From Ampelocalamus luodianensis (taxonomy: Eukaryota > Streptophyta > Magnoliopsida > Poales > Poaceae), in the NCBI GenBank assembly GCA_036346255.1, contig CM070628.1:12601840-12665839 (forward strand): a stretch of DNA of 64,000 nucleotides. The letters run 5' to 3'. The notes under the pieces are model-generated. The model searched no databases. It was not told the origin of the DNA and worked only from the letters and a program-made list of their open reading frames with translations. Shown piece after piece: positions 22,758 through 37,700 of this stretch. The position numbers and the translations under genes are program-made. The first letter of the stretch is position 1; each line of letters starts with the position of its first letter.

Positions 22758-25700
22758 CTGCAATAGCAGTTGGAGAGCGTGAGGGTGCAAATACAGTGAC
22801 ACAAAAAAGCATAAGAATGCAAAGTAATAAATATAATGCATGTATCCCATTTCAATACCTTTCCGAATTTGCTATTGTTTTTGCAAGAGATATGAAGCTT
22901 CTGGCCTTTAGGAGGGCTGTCAAATGCCCATGCAAAGGCTTCATCCCATTCAGGTGTTGCACCAGTCGAGACAATCTATGTATTACATCGTGTCAGTTAG
23001 GTCAATCAATTTTACATCAGTGTGTGCAAGAGCGCAAATGGTCACGTGCAAAAAGAAGGAAGTTCAAAGCCAATTAGGTATATTCGACGGTGAATGACTT
23101 ATCAGTTATCATTAGAAGGGGGAAAAACTGGCAAGCATGTAAATTCAAAGGCACAAGGATTAGAAGTAGGACAAATAATGAAACAATAAGCCTTAAAGGG
23201 AATTCCAGTTGGGTTCAGCCCATAAGCCAATGCCCAAGCTTGGCATGGACTGTCAAACCATGATCCGGTGACCAAGAATAGAAGTGGACATAAAATCAAT
23301 AAATAAGCAAACATTCCAAGGATAATATATAAAATGTTAACTGCAGACTGTAGCAAGTTATTTATTGTCAGCGTGGAAGTAATGAATTGTGCTATGGACC
23401 AATATCCCTGAAATGAGCAGCACAAACAATTTTGGCATACCTTTGTTAGCCTTGGTGGATTATTTCCAAGAGTAAGCTTGCAGAATGCGCTAGGATTTCC
23501 CACTGATTGCCTTAGATTGTTGCCACGCTTTATAGTAACTGTAAGTGTCCCAGGCAAGCACTGAAGCAGCAGCTCTGCCTTTTCTTGAAACCGTGGTGGG
23601 CCAGACTGTATCAAGTACTGAAGTAGAGGAATAGCCTCGGAGGCAGCAACTGATTGAGCTTTAAATACTTCAGCTGGGCAAGCTGACCATGCTTGCCTAA
23701 GAAGATATAGTGAATCAAGTGCTGCTTCTTGAGTTGCCTCAGAACCAGTTTTAAGGGAAGTTACAAGATGAGGAATGCATAACGTAGCAGGTTCAGTGAC
23801 CCTCAGACGGGGGAAGTTGCTCAGCAGAGCATTAAGCGCTTTAAGATACTCCTCATTGGCACTCCCAGATGCCCATATATCCTTCTCAATTGAAGCTGCA
23901 TGCAAAACACCATCATCAGGCACAGAAAGTAAACTCTGGGTACGAGAAAAAAAAACATACTCCAGGTAGCCTAAGATCATTTTTCTTTAAACTGAAAGGT
24001 GGACTTAAAAAACACCTATTTTGTGTAGAAAAACACTGAAACATAATATCATACTGGAACATGCGAAATAAGTACAAACTTAACACAAATGTAAACTACT
24101 TGATTCTTGTATTCGCTAGATATCACTGAGAATTGATTTGTGGTTAATACTAAAGGTAGATTTTGACTTCTATAGCATGATATGCATTGGAACATGAGAA
24201 TTGACTAATGCAATACGACAGAAACAAGAAAGAAATATTGTTTTACCAGTTATAACTCTGACTGTTTCACTTGTGGCATACTCTTGGATAGTGTGATTAT
24301 TGAATAGAAGTTTGACAAACATTGCTGCCTGAACAGAAGTGTCAGGATTGCTTGAACTGATAAGGTCCAGCAGGACCTGGACACCACCAGATTCTGCAAC
24401 TGCTCTCTTATTTGCTCGGCTATACATGACCAGATTCTGCAAGGCACAAATGGCTACCACTTTCATCTCTTCAGTTGGTTGATCTTCAAGAAGATTAACC
24501 AGAGCACGGCATGCGGCAACAGCATCAGTAGAACGAGCAAGACCTTCGTTTTGGAAAAGATCCCCAAGTGCAAGAGCAGCAAGCAACCTTCCCTGTTGAG
24601 ACTGTGTCTGTGGATCCAGAAGGTACATGGACAAAGGTGCAATAGCATTTTTCGCAGCCTTCGCCTCCCTTATTCGTACATTGTTCAGCAATGCCTCAAT
24701 GAGTCTGGCAGCAGCTTCCTCACACTGATGACTCCTCAAGAGATCCAGCAAGGCTTCCACAGCACCACTTTCAGCCATTGCTTCTGCACTTGTTGAATCA
24801 TCACTCTCCAATACAAGCAGAGCATTCAGTGCACCCACAACGGTACTTTCAGTTCCTGACCTGAGCAACTGTACTAATACTGCAACAGGTACCTCAAGGA
24901 AAAACTCGGTACTGTACTGCAAAATGCTAGACAAGACAGATGCTGCAGATTCCCATACAACATGAGGCAACGGAGGGTCAGATTGCAACAACACCTTGGA
25001 CAACTCAAAAACACCACCCTCCTTTGCAATTGTATTTGGCCAAGCGAATGCAAGGTTAGCAAGAGCTTTTATAGCTCTCTGCTGTAAATTTGGCAAACCC
25101 GATGAAAGAACTTGAATAAGAGGAGGGATGGACTGCTCTGTTATTGTATCCTTCTGGAGGTGTTCTTCTAGAAGAAGATGAGAGAGGAGTTCCGCAGCTA
25201 ATTGTTGCACAGCTGGTGGAGATGAATTCAGTAAAGTAATGACTGGCTCAATAGTTTGGCGGGGTGTCAAGTTATAATCAGCGCGACATTCAGGATGCTC
25301 CAAAATATTCACAAGAACCTGCAAAGTGCTGTACTGCCCCTCAGGATCAATATCTGCCTTAGATAGCAAAGAGAAAAGAGGTTGTACTACTTTGGCTGCA
25401 GATGGACTTTTTGCTATGCTAGCATTGTTTGTCAAAATCCGAAGCATTTCTGCCAATGCCATGCAAAGAAAATCTGGCGCATCACGGAGAATATCAAGAA
25501 TGTTCTCAATTACACCAGCCTTAACCATCTCCAATTTGCAAGCCGGTCTGTCCTTTCCAAGTTTCACCAAAGCTCTAGCAACTGCCTCATGAAGCATGTA
25601 GTTTTTGCCAAACAAAAGCCCAACAAGAGGAATGAGTGCCCCATGTGCTGACACCAATTCGGCCAGCTGCTCATCATCTAGAAGCCTATCCAGTGCACGA

Positions 25701-28700
25701 ACTACAGAAAGCTGGGCAGGGTTAGCTTCACTAACCAGTAAACCAACCAAAGGTTCCACACAACGGGCTGCAGCCATTGTAGAACGGATCCTTGTATTTG
25801 CAAATAGAACACAGCACAGTTCCGCAGCATCTCCTTTCAACTCAGCAGAACAATCCGAGGAAAGAATCCGGCACAGAACATCCACTGCATTCATCTCAAC
25901 ATCTGCAACCGCAAGTGCTCTTGATGGATTGTCACAAAGCAGCCTAACAAGTGCTGATATAGCTGCATGCTGCTCCCTTTCCATGCCAGTACTCAGAATT
26001 TCTACAAGCGGCTGAATAGCCTGGCGAGCTGACTCACTGTTCCTGACATGGTCAGCACAAAACAAGCTCTCTAATGCCTTTGCAGCACTATAGCGTGAAT
26101 TTCTTCCTCCTAGACAAAGTACTGCCACAAGTTGGTTAACAGCACCAAGTGCTGATTCATGTTGCCTTATTTCCGCACTACTAAAAAGAATGCCCAATAA
26201 CTCAGTAGTAGCTTCTTCTGTTGCATCTTGCGGGCTCAGTGATAGGTATTTGGTAAGTGCTTCTAAAATTCCAACTTCAGCCATTAGCAGCATGTTTGGG
26301 GGGCACTCAACAGCTAATTGTGTCAGAAGACCCAATGCCAAGAAAGGAGCGCCAGGTCTTTCTGGAATGGGTTTAAGTAGATCAACAAGAAGAGGAATAG
26401 ATTTTCTGGAAGCTGCGCCAACCCTGATATCATCAACTCTGAATAGCCTCTCCAGCGCAATTTGATCCGGATTATGCACCAACATGAATTCCTCTGATAA
26501 CTCCAAAAGATCAGCTATATCCACATCAGCACATCCAAGCAAAGATATGAGTCCAGTGGCCGCCCCAGAATTAGCAACAGACAGAAGAGTTCCTCTGCTA
26601 CCATTGCTGACCAGACTTGCCAAAGCTTGTGCAGCAAAGTACCTGTATGCTGGCTCATCTGACCTTAACAAGTTTGAGAGCACAGGAATTGAGTGCAATG
26701 CTGGATTAGATCGATTTATCTCTCTTTCTTGAAATAGCAAAGCAAGAAGTAAGGCACAGACCCATGCGGTACTATCTTCTTCACCCTGACAAAGGCATGA
26801 ACATACATTAAGAGCAGTCGCAGCAATCCAAACAAACTTGACAAGCTATAAGCAGCAACACGATACATAATGGGTTCGTAAGAAAATAACAACATAAGAA
26901 TTTGAGTTCCAATAGATATTTGCAAAGTGGATCTTCCCTCATGAAAACAAGAATTTAGGAAACTCTACTGGTCAACTGCAATCTGGAAATGATGCCAAAT
27001 TTACCCAGACGGAAGTGAATGCCATATAAATTTCGCAATGCTAGTCATGATGTCGAACCAATAAGACAACAGCAATGCACAGCATCTAAATTTTACTTTA
27101 AACCCTTTCTGATTTTGAAGTACATGCATCAAAAGAGAGATACTATCATACAGTATGAATACCAAAATCCTAAATAGAACTTCTATCAGATCAGATATCT
27201 GGATGTCAGTGCAGGAGTAAGATATTAGATATATGATGAGTCTCCACAGAGTAGAATTTCATAAGTTTCAAAACCAAAATACCAAACAGAACTTATCATG
27301 CAGGATAATGGAATTGAGAACAGATATAGAAGCAGAGTGATTGAATGGACCTACACAATATCTATACTAGGCAATGATTGTGCATAGAAAACACTAATCC
27401 TTAAGCCCTCAATCAATTCATAGGAACAACCCTAGAATTCTTAAAGACAAACAAACACAAGCCCATGTTTCATCGAAAAGTATCAAATTTTACTATAGGG
27501 CTCCGAGAATGGAAAGGGTAAATTAAATCAATGTTTCTTAGCTGTACAAGAGATGGAATCCTACGAATCAGTTAGGTAGGAAGCAATCCAACCAATCTAG
27601 CAATACTTCAGCAACCTCTTAGCTGGGTTATCTGGCAATTTACTTATTCAATCTAGAGGGCATTGCCACACTTAGTCTATACATTAGTTTTGCCTAAACT
27701 GATTTCATGCATTCCAAATTAACCTAAAGACCATTCAAGGGAGCTAAGTAAATTTTAGGAGTTGTAACTGTAATTTGGGTACGTACCGTAAAAATACTGA
27801 AGTGCGTAAAAGATACTAGCATACTAGCATTCACATACCAACTAGCATGCAAGCAAACAATTTTGAAAAATAATGGAAACAACTATCATTCACATACCAC
27901 ATATAGGAATGCATTTTGAGATATCTTCTCGGTGAGCATTTCAATCGCTCCAGCTTCTAGAATTTCTGCTCTTGTTTTGCTGTCATGGTGAGCAAAGACA
28001 GCAAGCAGCCATAGTGGAATCATGTTACCCGAGATTACAGCAGTACGGCACATAATTTCACCATCGCTGTTATTTTCTTTGGAGTGTCTGGAAATTTTGA
28101 TGTCTGCTATGCTTTCACCACTCCCAATTTCAGAAGGCAAGTTTGGTATATGGATCATACCAACAAGAGAATGAATTAGCTGAATGTACAGGCTGGAGTC
28201 GCACAGAATCTCTATCTGCTTCTGACAATGTTCTTTTGCTGCACAAACAAGAAGAGCACATCCACCAACTTTAACTTTAAGCATGTTGGAGACGATAACT
28301 CGCCGTGCAACTGATGATATGCAACCTGGGGTTTCAGAAACCAAACCACCCACAACATCATGTTGATTGGAACAGAGCCTTGACAGAACTTCTATGGCTT
28401 TATCTTGCAAGGAGGGTGCTGCATCAGCTACACAAGAAACAAGGGGAAGTATGGTGTGGGGATTTTCTGCAAGAACTGCCCAGGGAGCCTTGGTATGCCC
28501 ATTTGACACCTTTGGTCTTGATAATAGCACCAGTGCATCAAGAACTTCTGATGTTGCAGCAGCTTCACCATTAGCACCTTCCAAAAGCCCAGCTAGACCA
28601 AGTACAGCACCAGAGTGATTAATAGTATCTGAAAGAGGCTGGTTAATGGGTCGGCACTGTAAAAGGCGAGCTATTGCTGCTGCTGCATGGGTTCTTCCAT

Positions 28701-31700
28701 CAATAGTTCCCTCTCTAAGCACACGTGTTACAGGGAAGAGAATTTCTTCAAAAGATGCTTGGACAGATAATTCATGATCAAGAAAAAGGTTTGCCAAAGC
28801 TCGGGTCGCTTGTTCTGCTACTTCAAGAACTGTAGAATTTGCAAGTGAGACTAGTGGAGCTAATGCATCCTGTCCAACTGCAGCAACCTCCTTATTTTGC
28901 TTAATTGAAAGAAAAATGGCAGCAAGGCAACATGAGGCCTCCATTAGTATTTTGTCGGACTGCATGTCAATCAGTTTCATGACAGACCAAAGTGTCTTCA
29001 CTGCAATATGAGTTTCTCGCAAGTCCTTGCGACAATGAAATAGACCAGCAAGAGCAGATGCTGATTTAGCCTGAGTTTCTTCTTTGGGGGAGCTTAGAAT
29101 TTTGATCATTGTCTCAACTGCATCATTTGTGGCACTTCCTTCATGCAGAATATCATTAAGTGGTGCAACAGAAAGCAAGCTTTTCAATGCATCCAGAACA
29201 TAAACTTTTGACTCAGGCTGTTCACTTGTTAACAGAGCAGATAGCTGACTAATAGTTCCTGTATCTGACTTGTGAATGAGATGGTTCAGTGTTTTAGATG
29301 CTATCTCCTTTCCATTGTCACTTCCATTTTTGAGAAGCCATAGTAAAGCAGGAACAGCATCGGCACTTTCAACACATGCTCGTATGTCTTCGCTGTGATT
29401 GCACAAATTCCCAAGGATGGTTGCTGAATCTTCTTTAGCTTTGGGAGACCCAGTTTCTAAAATTTGAACAAGAGGAGGTATGCCACCAGCAGCAGTGATA
29501 GCCCATTTGCTCTCATCATTCTCCTTTGACAGAAGAGCGAGCAGAGCAACAGCACATTCCTGCTGTTGTTCTGAGGAAAGACCAAGTAAAGAAATCAATA
29601 GCTGAACACCCTCACGACCTTGCAGAGCTTGCCATAGATCACAATCCTTCTTGCAGAGAGCAAAAAGTGATTTCATGAGGTCGTCTTGCACCTCAGTACC
29701 TGCCATGGTTATCAAACCAACAAGCAAGCGCTTTGCATCGGAATCTGCAAGTGTCTTGCAGAGAACTGGGTTACTATACAAGCTGGCCAAAGCTTCAATT
29801 ACACGCTCCTGTACAAGGAAGGGCACCTTAGGCTTAAACTGTTTCATCAGTGTTTTCTCAATGACTAGAGGATCTGAAGCACTGATAGATTCTGCATCTG
29901 TATCATATATCATCAAGGCTGAGGCCAATGCACCAAGAGTGTCAGCAATCTGTGCAGGTGAAGAGCATGATTCAAGACTTTCACCAAGGCTTGAGATTAC
30001 ATAAGATAAACCACCAGATATATTAGCTAATGCACACATCGCATTTTCTTGCAATGCTTGAGCAGATTCCCCTTGCATGAACTCTTTTGATGGAGCAATA
30101 GTAGCATTTATAAGAGCAGGAATACCATTAGAATTAGCTATCTGACGCCGGGCTTCTTTACTCTGTGAAGAAAGGGATTTGAGAGCACCAGCAGCTTCAG
30201 CTCTAATGGAAGTTTCATTACCAGCACCAAGTAACTTTAGGAGATGTTTTGTTGTTTCTCCAGATAAAACCTTTGAACAAACAGACGAGTCTTCCATCAT
30301 CAAAGCACCAAGAAGATTGCACACATTTGCAAGGGTATTTGTTTGTCCAGAACCAACCAGCTTTATAAGTATATCAACTCCACCACATTGCACGGTTGCT
30401 GACCAAAACCCCTCTGTGTTTTTTGATAAATTCTTCAGTGCTCCAGTTAGCAGGCCATCCACCAAACTTTCATTCTTGAGGATAACTTTGAGTTGCTCCC
30501 ACAGTACAGGAACAACATTTTCCGTTGAGAAAATCTTTGATCCAACGTGATCCCTCATCCCACCTTGCGAAACAGCATAAATAGTTTTGGCAGCTGCAGT
30601 TTGGATTTCAGCTGACTTGGACCTGAGAAGAGCAAGTAATGGAGGGATGCAACCACCAAGCAGAACCTTCACCCTTAGCTCCTCTTCCTTGCAAAGAGAC
30701 CCTAGAACAGTAGCAGCCAGCATCTTAACTCCAGATGGGCCAGACCTGAGGAGAGAAACAAGTATCGGAACAGCCTGTGAATGTGATCCAACAGCTCCAA
30801 ATGCAGTATCACGTGTTTGAACAAGATCCAATAACTGCTTCAAGGAACTTTCTTTCTCTTGAGTTGACGAAGAACTCTGCCGCAGCTGCTCAATACATTG
30901 AGCAACGCTTGAAAGTGTCTCCTCATCCTCCACATTGACTCGGTTCCTGCAATTACAGAACAATAAGACTTGGAGTTCTAGTGTTCTGCAACTCACAATA
31001 ATTCTTATGTGTTACAAGAACATAATTAGTTTCTCCGAAGTTCACAAATACGATACTAAAAGATAGCATGATTAAGGTGTATTGCATATTTGCAACAATA
31101 TCAGGAAATAAGCAATCTCCACATAGGTAATAGATTCATATCCTAGAACATATTTTACTTTGTGTAATATTATCAACCTGGCCCTTATTATTACTGGTCA
31201 ATTTGCATTACTACGACTGAAAAATAGTATGCACCTCTTTGCTCCACATACTTCAGTATGTTACATGTTTTCAGCAAAAAAATCGTTTTACTAAAGTATC
31301 TCAGTTAGCGATTGGTATCCTGTAACAGTAGCTGCTATACCACCGTTGACATTTTAGTGTCCATTTTCAAGAGTCCAGGTTCAATAATAGTTTTACTTGT
31401 CAAAAAAAAGGTTCATCAATAGTTTACCGCTTTGGCAACGTAACCCATCTGCTCTTTTTATTACTCAAAATGGAGGATATTTCATTAGTCCCAATAGAAC
31501 AACTTGATTTCAATAGGGCCAGAAATGTAAGCCCTATATGTTTGAACTTTGAACAATGTGCCAGTATCTAAGAATCAATTATTTCTACGACTTTAAAGTT
31601 TAAAATGTGATCGGAATGCTCAGTTATACTGTATTTAATGCATTTCATGAAGCTTCTTAGTACTTTTTTTAGGGAAGCTTCTTAGTACTACTTTACTGGA

Positions 31701-34700
31701 AATAAATAGGTCCTTCATGAACAACCTGCATATTTTATTTCATAAACATAAAAATTCACTTATTGTAAAAAAAAATTTAAGCAGGGAGCCTCCCCCCCAA
31801 AAAAAAACATAGTTTTTACAGGTACTTAGAGGAACCTTATTGTAATATAGTCAGTTAATTAGTTTTAAAGCTGTTAAATTATTTCGTGTCAAAGAAATTT
31901 ATAAGGCATTACCAATAAGTAGGTATGCCACGATGATACAAAGTTATACCCGGTAGCACTAAAAACAAAGGCATTGCTTCTTAAAAGTTGTGTAACTCTC
32001 GATTCTAACATATTTTATATTGTAATCGTTATCTTTGAATCTAGAATTGCAGCACATCTTACAATCTACAATAGTATCTTATTATAATGGTAATATATTA
32101 AGTCGATGAAATCATGTATTCACATGTGGCAGGTGCAGTTGTAGATTTTTGTTGCTTTCATACTTTCTTCAAGACAAATCCAAATAATATTGAACAAAGC
32201 ATCAACAAAGCTTCTATTCGAACTTTGAGGCAGAAAATTTTGGTGAGGTACTGGATTAAGTGTTCTAGACTCTAGAGTGTAGACTCTTCATTTTCTTTTC
32301 CCCCCGCTAATTTGGTTTACAGAGAAGTGACTTCTAAAAACATATCCCTTAAGTGAATGAAAAGGAATATTTTAGTAGCTCTGTCTTCTTTCCCATTTGT
32401 TATTCAACAATTATCAGCAATTCTAGATCATCTTTTAAAGACTTCACAATTGTTGTATGTCATGATTTGATACAGTTAAAATTGTTAGAGATATATGTAT
32501 AGTTTGTAATTCCCCGTTGTTATAAGGGGTTCTTTGCATATTTACCGCATGTACCTGTGTATATATACTGGCCCATTGGCCTCATATTGAATACAAGCGC
32601 TACTCATAACATGGTATCAGAGCGAACCTAGGTTTGTCGTTGCTCCGCTTGTCGCCGCCACCGCCGACGTCGTCGGATCTGGAGGTTGTCGCCTCGACGT
32701 CATCTTGACGTCTCCCGAACGGAGGAGCCGAGCCGCCTCCGTCTCCTCCTCCGGCGCTTGGGGAAGCCACCCGCGGCTTCCACGCCGCCTCATCCGCCGC
32801 CGGGGAAGCCGTCGCGCCTCGAAGCGCGGGCTGCCTTCGCCGCCGCCGCCGTGCTCCTCCATTCGCCGCCGTGGCGGCCGCCACCGTCGCCGCTCCGCTG
32901 ACGCAACCCGCGTCGCCGGTGGCGCCTCCGTCTCCTCCTCCGGCGCTGGGGAAGCCACCGCGGCTTCCGCGCCTCGTCGCCATGCGCTGGCCGGGAAGCA
33001 GGCTCCACCGACGCAACCGCGCGCATTGCGCCGCCGGGGCTCGCTTCATCTGTCGCCGCCGTCGCCGGTACGCTCCATCCGTCGCCGCGTCGCCGAACGC
33101 TCCATCCGCCGCCGGAAGCCGCCGGGAAACCGCCGCGCTGAGGAGGCCGCGGGGTTGCTCCTTCGCCGCCGCCGCCGACTCCTCATCTGCCGCCGCGCGC
33201 CGGAAGCGGGGAACCTAGTCCCCTCCCGTGCGCATTCTTCGGTTCGGCGTGGGCGGTTTTAATCGAGAGAGAAAAAAAAAAAAACGCCGTTCTAACCGGC
33301 GCGCCGTCGGCGCCGCTGTTAGACTTTGTTGTCTTGGTCGCGCGCGTCGGGGCCGCCTACCAATGTGTACCGTTTCCTCCACCGTTGCGGTGATCTTGAT
33401 GGTGTTAACTACCGCCGTGTCTCATGCGCATCCATGCGTGGTCTTCGTCTCGGGCGTCCTCTGCAGCGATGTTACTGTCGCTTGCCCCGCGCCTCGACGG
33501 AGCCGGCGCTGTTGCGTTGTTCCCAACGGTAAACAAGGTTCTTTGCTGAGACCGCTTCGCCTTCGCGATGATGAGGCTATCTCGCTACCAGAGGCTCGGA
33601 CTTACAAGGATCGTCGACCGCCTACACTCGGTGACGACGACGACGGCGCTTTCGGCCGCTGCTTGTCCTCATCGCCGATATCCGGCCTCGATTCTCTTCG
33701 AGGTTGTGGGACTACCTCGCTTTCGGATGTGGACTCACCTTCGTCGGCGCTTCACGAGCCCTCCGGTGATGCTCTCTACACGTCCGTGGTCCGCCAGAGC
33801 ACTCTCTTCAGCAGGTGATGCTCCGTTGATGCTTTTACGCTCGAGCTCTGGCATGTCGCGTCGGTGGACTCTCCGCATCTTGCTTTGGCCGCTCTGTCGA
33901 TCTTTGCCTAGGCATGCGTCTTGACACAGGTTTCGGTGGATCTCGAGTTCCTTACTGCGCCGCCCCGAGTTCGGCGTGGCGTGCCCGGCTCCTTGCACGC
34001 CACCCTCGTGTCACTCTCTCGGAGGCTCTTCTTGAGATACGTGCGGAGAGACTCGCTGAGTGGTGTTGGCTGCTACCACTCCCCTCCGTGCTTTCCGCCC
34101 GCCCGCTGCTACCGACGGCTCCGCGTCGGCTGCTTTGCCTCCTCCGTGGCCGCCGCGGTGGTGGCGGCGCTACATCCGGCGGTGGTCGTCCTCATTGCTC
34201 CCACCGCAATAAGGTCGGCCACATTGAGTCCGATGTTATAAGAAGCGCGGTATCTTTCTCGCCGTTCTACTAGCACTGCGCTGGTGCTTCTACATCGCGC
34301 TGCGCCGACTTCTTGACATTTTCTCTCCGAGCGGGAGATAGCGGACTTCGGCGCTGCTTGCGCTTGAGGTTCTCCTCGGCGAGTTCTGCGAGTGCGCTCG
34401 CATCGACTCTTCGAACCGAGAAACCACCTTCTACACAGTCGGTACCTCGTGGATTCTTGATTACGGAGCATCTTTTCACATGACTCGATCCTTCCACTCT
34501 GTCTTTCATTACACCCTTTGATTCTCACATCGGTGTTCTTACTGCGATGGTACATCTCTTTCGTCTGCAGTGAGGCCCTCTTAGCAACTCATCTTTTCAT
34601 ATTCCTACATTGCTTATGTTCCTCGCATTACCATGCGACTTCTTCTCTTGGCGGTTCGATCTTGGTTGTCGGGTCATTCTCGACTCGACTCTTGTTGTGT

Positions 34701-37700
34701 TCGGGACCGCCGCAGGAGCTCGGTTGGTTACGGCCTCGGCACCTTGACTCAGCGTCTCTGGAGCTTGGTAGCTTCACCTTCCTTCCGCCGCCACCGGTGC
34801 GCCGATCTCTCGGCGCCACCGCCGCCTACCGGCTCTTTCAGCGGTGGCATCACCGTCTTGGTCATCTGTGGATCTCGCCTGCCGCCTATGGTTCGTCGTG
34901 GTCTTCGGGTGCATCTCGGAGATGTGTCTTTAGATTGTCGGGGTTGTAAGTTAGGTAAACAGATTCGACTTCCTTATCCTCATAGTAGTCGATGTCTCGG
35001 CGTCCTTTTGATCTTGTTCATTCGGATGTTTGAGGTTATTCCTCGCCGTTTGAAAGGGTCATCGATACTATATCATTTTATAGATGATTTTTCGCCACAC
35101 TTGGATATATTTTATGTCTTCTCGTAGTGAGGTCTTATCTATCTATAAACAATTTGCCACTATGATCTATACACGATTCTCCCCCTATTCGTGTCTTTCG
35201 TCGCGACTCATTGGCGAGTACCTCTCGTTACTGCGCGGCTTCCCTTGCGGCGGTACTCGCTCGGTTCTCGTCACGGTGCTCATGCTCGAATGGTGTTCTT
35301 GGCGCAAGCATCGTCATCTCCTTGAGGCGGCTCGTGCGCGATGATTGCGCCTCTACTCCACCTCACTTTTGGGCCGAGGTCGTTTCACCGCCACCTATCT
35401 CGTTAATATCCGACCTCTTACGCTCTTGGTGCGATTCTGTTGGCGTCTTTGTGGTCTTCTTCCGACTACTCGCCGCTTCGTCTGTTTTGTTGCGTTTGCT
35501 ATGTTCTCCTCGCCCCTCGAGCGTACCAAACCGATCGCTTTCGATCTGTTGAGTGTGTCTTTACGTGATACGATCACGAGCACAAAGGATATCGGTCTTT
35601 GGGATCTGTTGGTCGACGGATCGCGGATTTCTCGGGATGTGACTTTCGACGAGTCTCGTTCCTTCTACCCACGTCCTACCTCTCAGCCGGTTTGGCTTCC
35701 TCTGTGGAGTCTCTGTCCTTTGACCTTTCCGGATACACCTATATCTGTCTTGCCTCATCCACCCGCCCCAGCTGAGTCTCCACATATTTCTCCTGTGGCC
35801 TCTCCGCCTGTCGCCGCTGCCGTCTCTGCGGCTCCTCAGCTCCTCCTACTACACTTGTCTACACTCGTCGACCTCGTATTGAGGATCTTCTAGATGAGCC
35901 ATCTTCTCCGATGTTCTCCTTCTCCGATGATCCATCTTCCCCGATGGGTTATCTTCTCCTCGCCACGCTTCCGCGATCGCCGGTCGATTCGGCCTCCCGC
36001 CTGTTTTGGTTTTTAGTGCGGCTACTCTTGAGCTGTCTCTATCGGGATGCTATTACTCATCCCGAGTGGCGGCATGCTATGGTGAGAGATTGCGCCTCGA
36101 GCGTCTTGGTACTTGGGATCTTGTTCCTTTTCCATCTCACTCGTCCCATCACGTGTAAGTGGGTCTATAAGATTAAGACTCGCTCGATGGCTCTCTTGGC
36201 GCTATAAGGCGCGTCTTGTTGCTCGTGGCTTTGGCGGGAGCATGGTCGTGACTACGACGAGACTTTTGCTCTCTGTGGCTCACATGACCACTGTCGCGCT
36301 CTTCTTGCGGTGGCGTCTGTCGCCATCGTGCATTTCTCGACTTGATGTCAAGAATGCCTTTCTTAATGGCGAGTTGCGTGAGGAGGTCTACATGCTTCCG
36401 CCACTGGGTATTCTGTTCACGAGGGCATGGTGCATGCGTCTTCGTCGTTCTCTTTATGGCCTTAAGCAAGCCCTCGTGCTTGGTTTGGCGCTTCTCCTCT
36501 GTGGTTACTGCTCTTTGGTTTTGACTAGTGATCATGATCTGCGCTCTTTGTCCACGCTTCGTCTCGTGGTGGACTCTTCTTCTTCTTTATGTTGATGATA
36601 TGATCATTCTGGAGATGATTGAGTACATTGCCTTTGTCAAGGCTCGTCTTAGTGGCAGTTTCTTATGTCGGATCTTGGTCTCTTCGTTACTTCCTTGGGA
36701 TTGAGGTTACTTCCACCCGAGATGGTTTCTTTATGTCCCAGAGAAGTATATTCGAGATCTTCTTGATCGCGCCTCTCTCACCGATCAACGTCTTGTTGAG
36801 ACTCCCATGGAGCTTAATGTTCACCTCAGACCCTCGATGGTGAGCCTCTTTACGTCGGACTCGCTATCGTCATCTTGTTGGGAGTCTTGTCTATCTTTCA
36901 TTTACTCGTCGGATATCACTTATCTGTCCACATTTCGAGTCGATTCGTATCTGCTCCCACTCGAGTCCTCTGACCCACCTTCTTGAGTTCTGCGATACCT
37001 TCGTGGAACCATCTCTCGTGTCTTTTCTTTCCAAACTCCACTTCATTCTGACTTCAGCTTATTCGGATGCTACTTGGGCGGCGATCCCTCGATCGTCGGT
37101 CTATCTCGCTTCTTGTGTATTTCTTGGTGGTTCTCTCATTGCTCGGAAGGCGAAGAAAGCAGATGCAGATGTCGTTGAGTCAGAGAGGTGAGTTGCGCTA
37201 TGGCTCTCTTGGCAACAGAGATTACTTGGCTACGGTGGTTACTTGAGGATTTTGGTGTTTCGTCACTACACCAGACTCCTCTCTTATCCGAAGCGATCAG
37301 TGCTATCGGTGTTGCGAGACCCTATAAAGCATGAGCTTACCAAGCATATTGGTGTTGATACCTCCTTCATGCGGTCTTGTGTGCATGACCAGGTGATTGC
37401 TCTTCAGCATGTGCCTTCAGAGCTTCAGATAGCGGATTTCTTTACGAAGGCCCAGACTCGCGCACAACACGGTTTCTACCTCTCCAAACTCAGTGTTGTT
37501 GATCCACCATGAGTTTGAGGGGGGGTGTTAGAGATATATGTATAGTTTGTAATTCCCCGTTGTTATAAGGGGTTCTTTGCATATTTACCGCATGTACCTG
37601 TGTATATATACTGGCTCATTGGCCTCATATTGAATACAAGCGCTACTCATAACAAAAATATCAATAATTCTCAAATTTGTTAAAAAAGAAGAATAAAAAC

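Larger units (their letters stand above)
32483..37654 (+). mobile_element. Copia-III: complete Ty1/copia element, 5172 bp, antisense in a CSI1 intron
   Basis: 129-bp LTRs at 32483-32611 and 37526-37654 are identical except for one base (ggcccatt versus ggctcatt). The TSD aaaat is at 32478-32482 and 37655-37659. A full initiator-Met primer site TGGTATCAGAGCG lies at 32612-32624 and a polypurine tract (gaggggggg) ends at 37525. Domain order is gag with zinc-knuckle remnant, protease, integrase, RT, RNase H, which is Ty1/copia. LTR identity says the insertion is recent, yet every pol domain is frameshifted repeatedly. Its transcription would run opposite to CSI1. Confidence 0.93.

Noticed and set aside
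24479..30820. Plus-strand ORFs of 60-136 codons opposite the CSI1 exons
   Set aside because: They are antisense to a long, well-supported coding region and have no recognisable protein signature.
32600..33818. ORFs up to 196 codons on both strands just inside Copia-III
   Set aside because: GC-rich Arg/Ser/Pro low complexity in all frames; the position is the gag region of a broken copia element.
34459..34467. D-Y-G protease active site as a novel functional variant
   Set aside because: The same codon change occurs at a CTGG in an unrelated element and the surrounding frames are broken, so artefact or decay is more likely than new chemistry.
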